Shown here piece by piece: positions 63,527-64,000 of a stretch of DNA of 64,000 nucleotides. Each line of letters opens with the position of its first letter. The stretch's first letter is position 1. The translations under genes and the position numbers were made by a program. This stretch comes from Apostichopus japonicus (taxonomy: Eukaryota; Echinodermata; Holothuroidea; Aspidochirotida; Stichopodidae), in NCBI RefSeq assembly GCF_037975245.1, contig NC_092580.1:5370501-5434500 (forward strand). Direction: 5' to 3'. The notes under the pieces were generated by a model, which did no database searches, had not been told where the DNA came from, and was given only the letters and a program-made list of their open reading frames with translations.

Positions 63527-63667
63527 TCTGGCCTGCTGGATCTCAAGGAACATGCTTCACAGTTAGCATCGGCCGGTTTGAAGAAGGACTCTAAGATAAC
63601 CACGTTGGAAATCAATCTAGCTCAAACAAAGGAAGAACTTTGCCAAGCAGAAGAAGAGTTAAAGAAG
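63527..63667 (+). CDS. ERC: ERC exon 8: coiled coil, LDLKEHASQLASAGLKKDS block
   Basis: 141 nt, 47 codons (residues 593-639), phase 0 at both ends. The acceptor is a long T-rich tract ending ttttag and the donor AAG|gtatgt. The peptide SGLLDLKEHASQLASAGLKK continues with DSKITTLEINLAQTKEELCQ and ends EEELKK. It matches ERC1 ASLLDLKEHASSLASSGLKK and the following TLEIALEQKKEE segment. The gene continues beyond the window: in vertebrates several hundred more residues of coiled coil and a C-terminal RIM/PDZ-binding tail follow. Confidence 0.95.
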
Positions 63668-64000
63668 GTATGTATTAAGTTGACAGATATTCATGTCAAT
63701 ATCTCTGTGATTCAGGAAGTAAACACTTTTTATAGGACTTATCAGTGAATTTAGCAGGCTCCAAGATGTTAAGAACTTGGGACAATACTATCGATAGAAA
63801 TAGAAATTGTCACTAAATACTACATCATGCTCAGTCTGTTCCATTTACTGCTTCTGTTCGTGGAAAGGTTTTCAAGAGTTTAATAATCAGCAGTCTCATG
63901 GTAAGATTACAAAGCGGACAAATGAAACAAATAACCCATCCTGTGTGGACAATTTGTTTCTATACTGCAGTTTCATGTCCAGCTTTCAAAGCACTCTTAT
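63668..64000 (+). other. Start of ERC intron 8
   Basis: Begins gtatgt after exon 8. No exon or repeat was recognised before the window ends. Confidence 0.8.

Larger units (their letters stand above)
14626..63667 (+). other. ERC: ELKS/ERC/CAST active-zone scaffold gene, partial (8 coding exons, 3' end outside window)
   Basis: Gene-level entry. The exons 14626-15312, 35554-35843, 42747-42855, 51060-51134, 52421-52588, 55552-55719, 61914-62192 and 63527-63667 total 1917 nt, or 639 codons, with GT/AG boundaries and matching phases throughout. ERC/CAST/Bruchpilot proteins are long coiled-coil scaffolds of the presynaptic active zone and of cortical exocytosis sites. The family binds liprin-alpha, RIM, Bassoon-type proteins and Rab6. 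The N-terminal Ser/Pro-rich region, the invariant block after it and successive coiled-coil segments all align by eye in order with vertebrate ERC1/ERC2. Roughly 100 residues of the middle coiled coil, between exons 3 and 4, were not found. The C-terminal third with the RIM-binding tail lies beyond 64000. The family assignment is very secure. A one-to-one match to vertebrate ERC1 or ERC2 is not implied, because invertebrates normally have one copy. Confidence 0.95.

Overview
This is intron-rich eukaryotic DNA (about 35-40% GC by eye, many interspersed repeats). Its one securely identifiable gene is the 5' two-thirds of an ELKS/ERC/CAST (Bruchpilot-type) presynaptic active-zone scaffold gene on the + strand. 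Eight coding exons between 14626 and 63667 join in consistent phase to give 639 codons with no internal stop. The gene runs off the right edge, so the C-terminal exons are missing. The exons carry the family hallmarks: an MY start, a SxNAAY motif, KLSSSMNSIKTFWSPELKKE, RIETQKQTL-AREESIKKLLEM, LKESLKAKEQ, DLKERKVAVLQKK, SLEEALMEKD and LDLKEHASQLAS-GLKKDS. The organism looks like a marine invertebrate, probably a deuterostome such as an echinoderm. That is inferred from the vertebrate-like ERC sequence and the repeat types (a tRNA-derived SINE and a CR1-like LINE with a 'GTAAAGCGCTATATA' plus ATT tail), and the sequence alone does not prove it.

Layout. 1-14.6 kb is non-coding or weakly supported. 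It holds candidate minus-strand exons at 1.3-3.7 kb, a 5'-truncated CR1-like LINE (6.24-6.96 kb), and three adjacent DNA-transposon-like elements (7.24-8.26, 8.35-9.54 and 9.70-10.25 kb). After these come a 230-bp direct duplication (10.8/12.0 kb) around GC-rich tandem repeats, and a possible 5' exon ending at 13449. 14.6-15.3 kb is the first identified coding exon. A 20-kb first intron follows, with a foldback element (15.39-15.86 kb), a degenerate 2.7-kb DNA transposon with a transposase relic (16.60-19.31 kb), a tRNA-SINE (23.36-23.68 kb), a pentanucleotide satellite (27.6-27.8 kb) and a clean hAT-type MITE (29.16-29.54 kb). Exons 2 to 8 lie at 35.55, 42.75, 51.06, 52.42, 55.55, 61.91 and 63.53 kb, separated by introns of 1.3-8.2 kb. 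These introns contain another motif-array element (37.74-38.92 kb) and a dispersed repeat at 39.05, 42.37, 43.90 and 46.80 kb.

The most unusual signal is a set of six elements sharing one architecture. Each is bounded by or contains inverted repeats, and each carries its own private 8-16-nt 'keyword' repeated in both orientations: GTCAAAACGTCCC, GGGGTAAAAAA, TACGCCAAA, GAGACCGAAGGTCCG, GCGAGGGACGGAATT and GGTCACGTGTGTGAC. Only the 16.6-19.3 kb member keeps coding remnants, those of an unassigned transposase-like protein, which suggests the keywords are subterminal transposase-binding arrays. A second strong observation is that the SINE and the LINE share a 3' tail. A third is that exon 3 of the ERC gene lies between perfect 43-bp inverted repeats.
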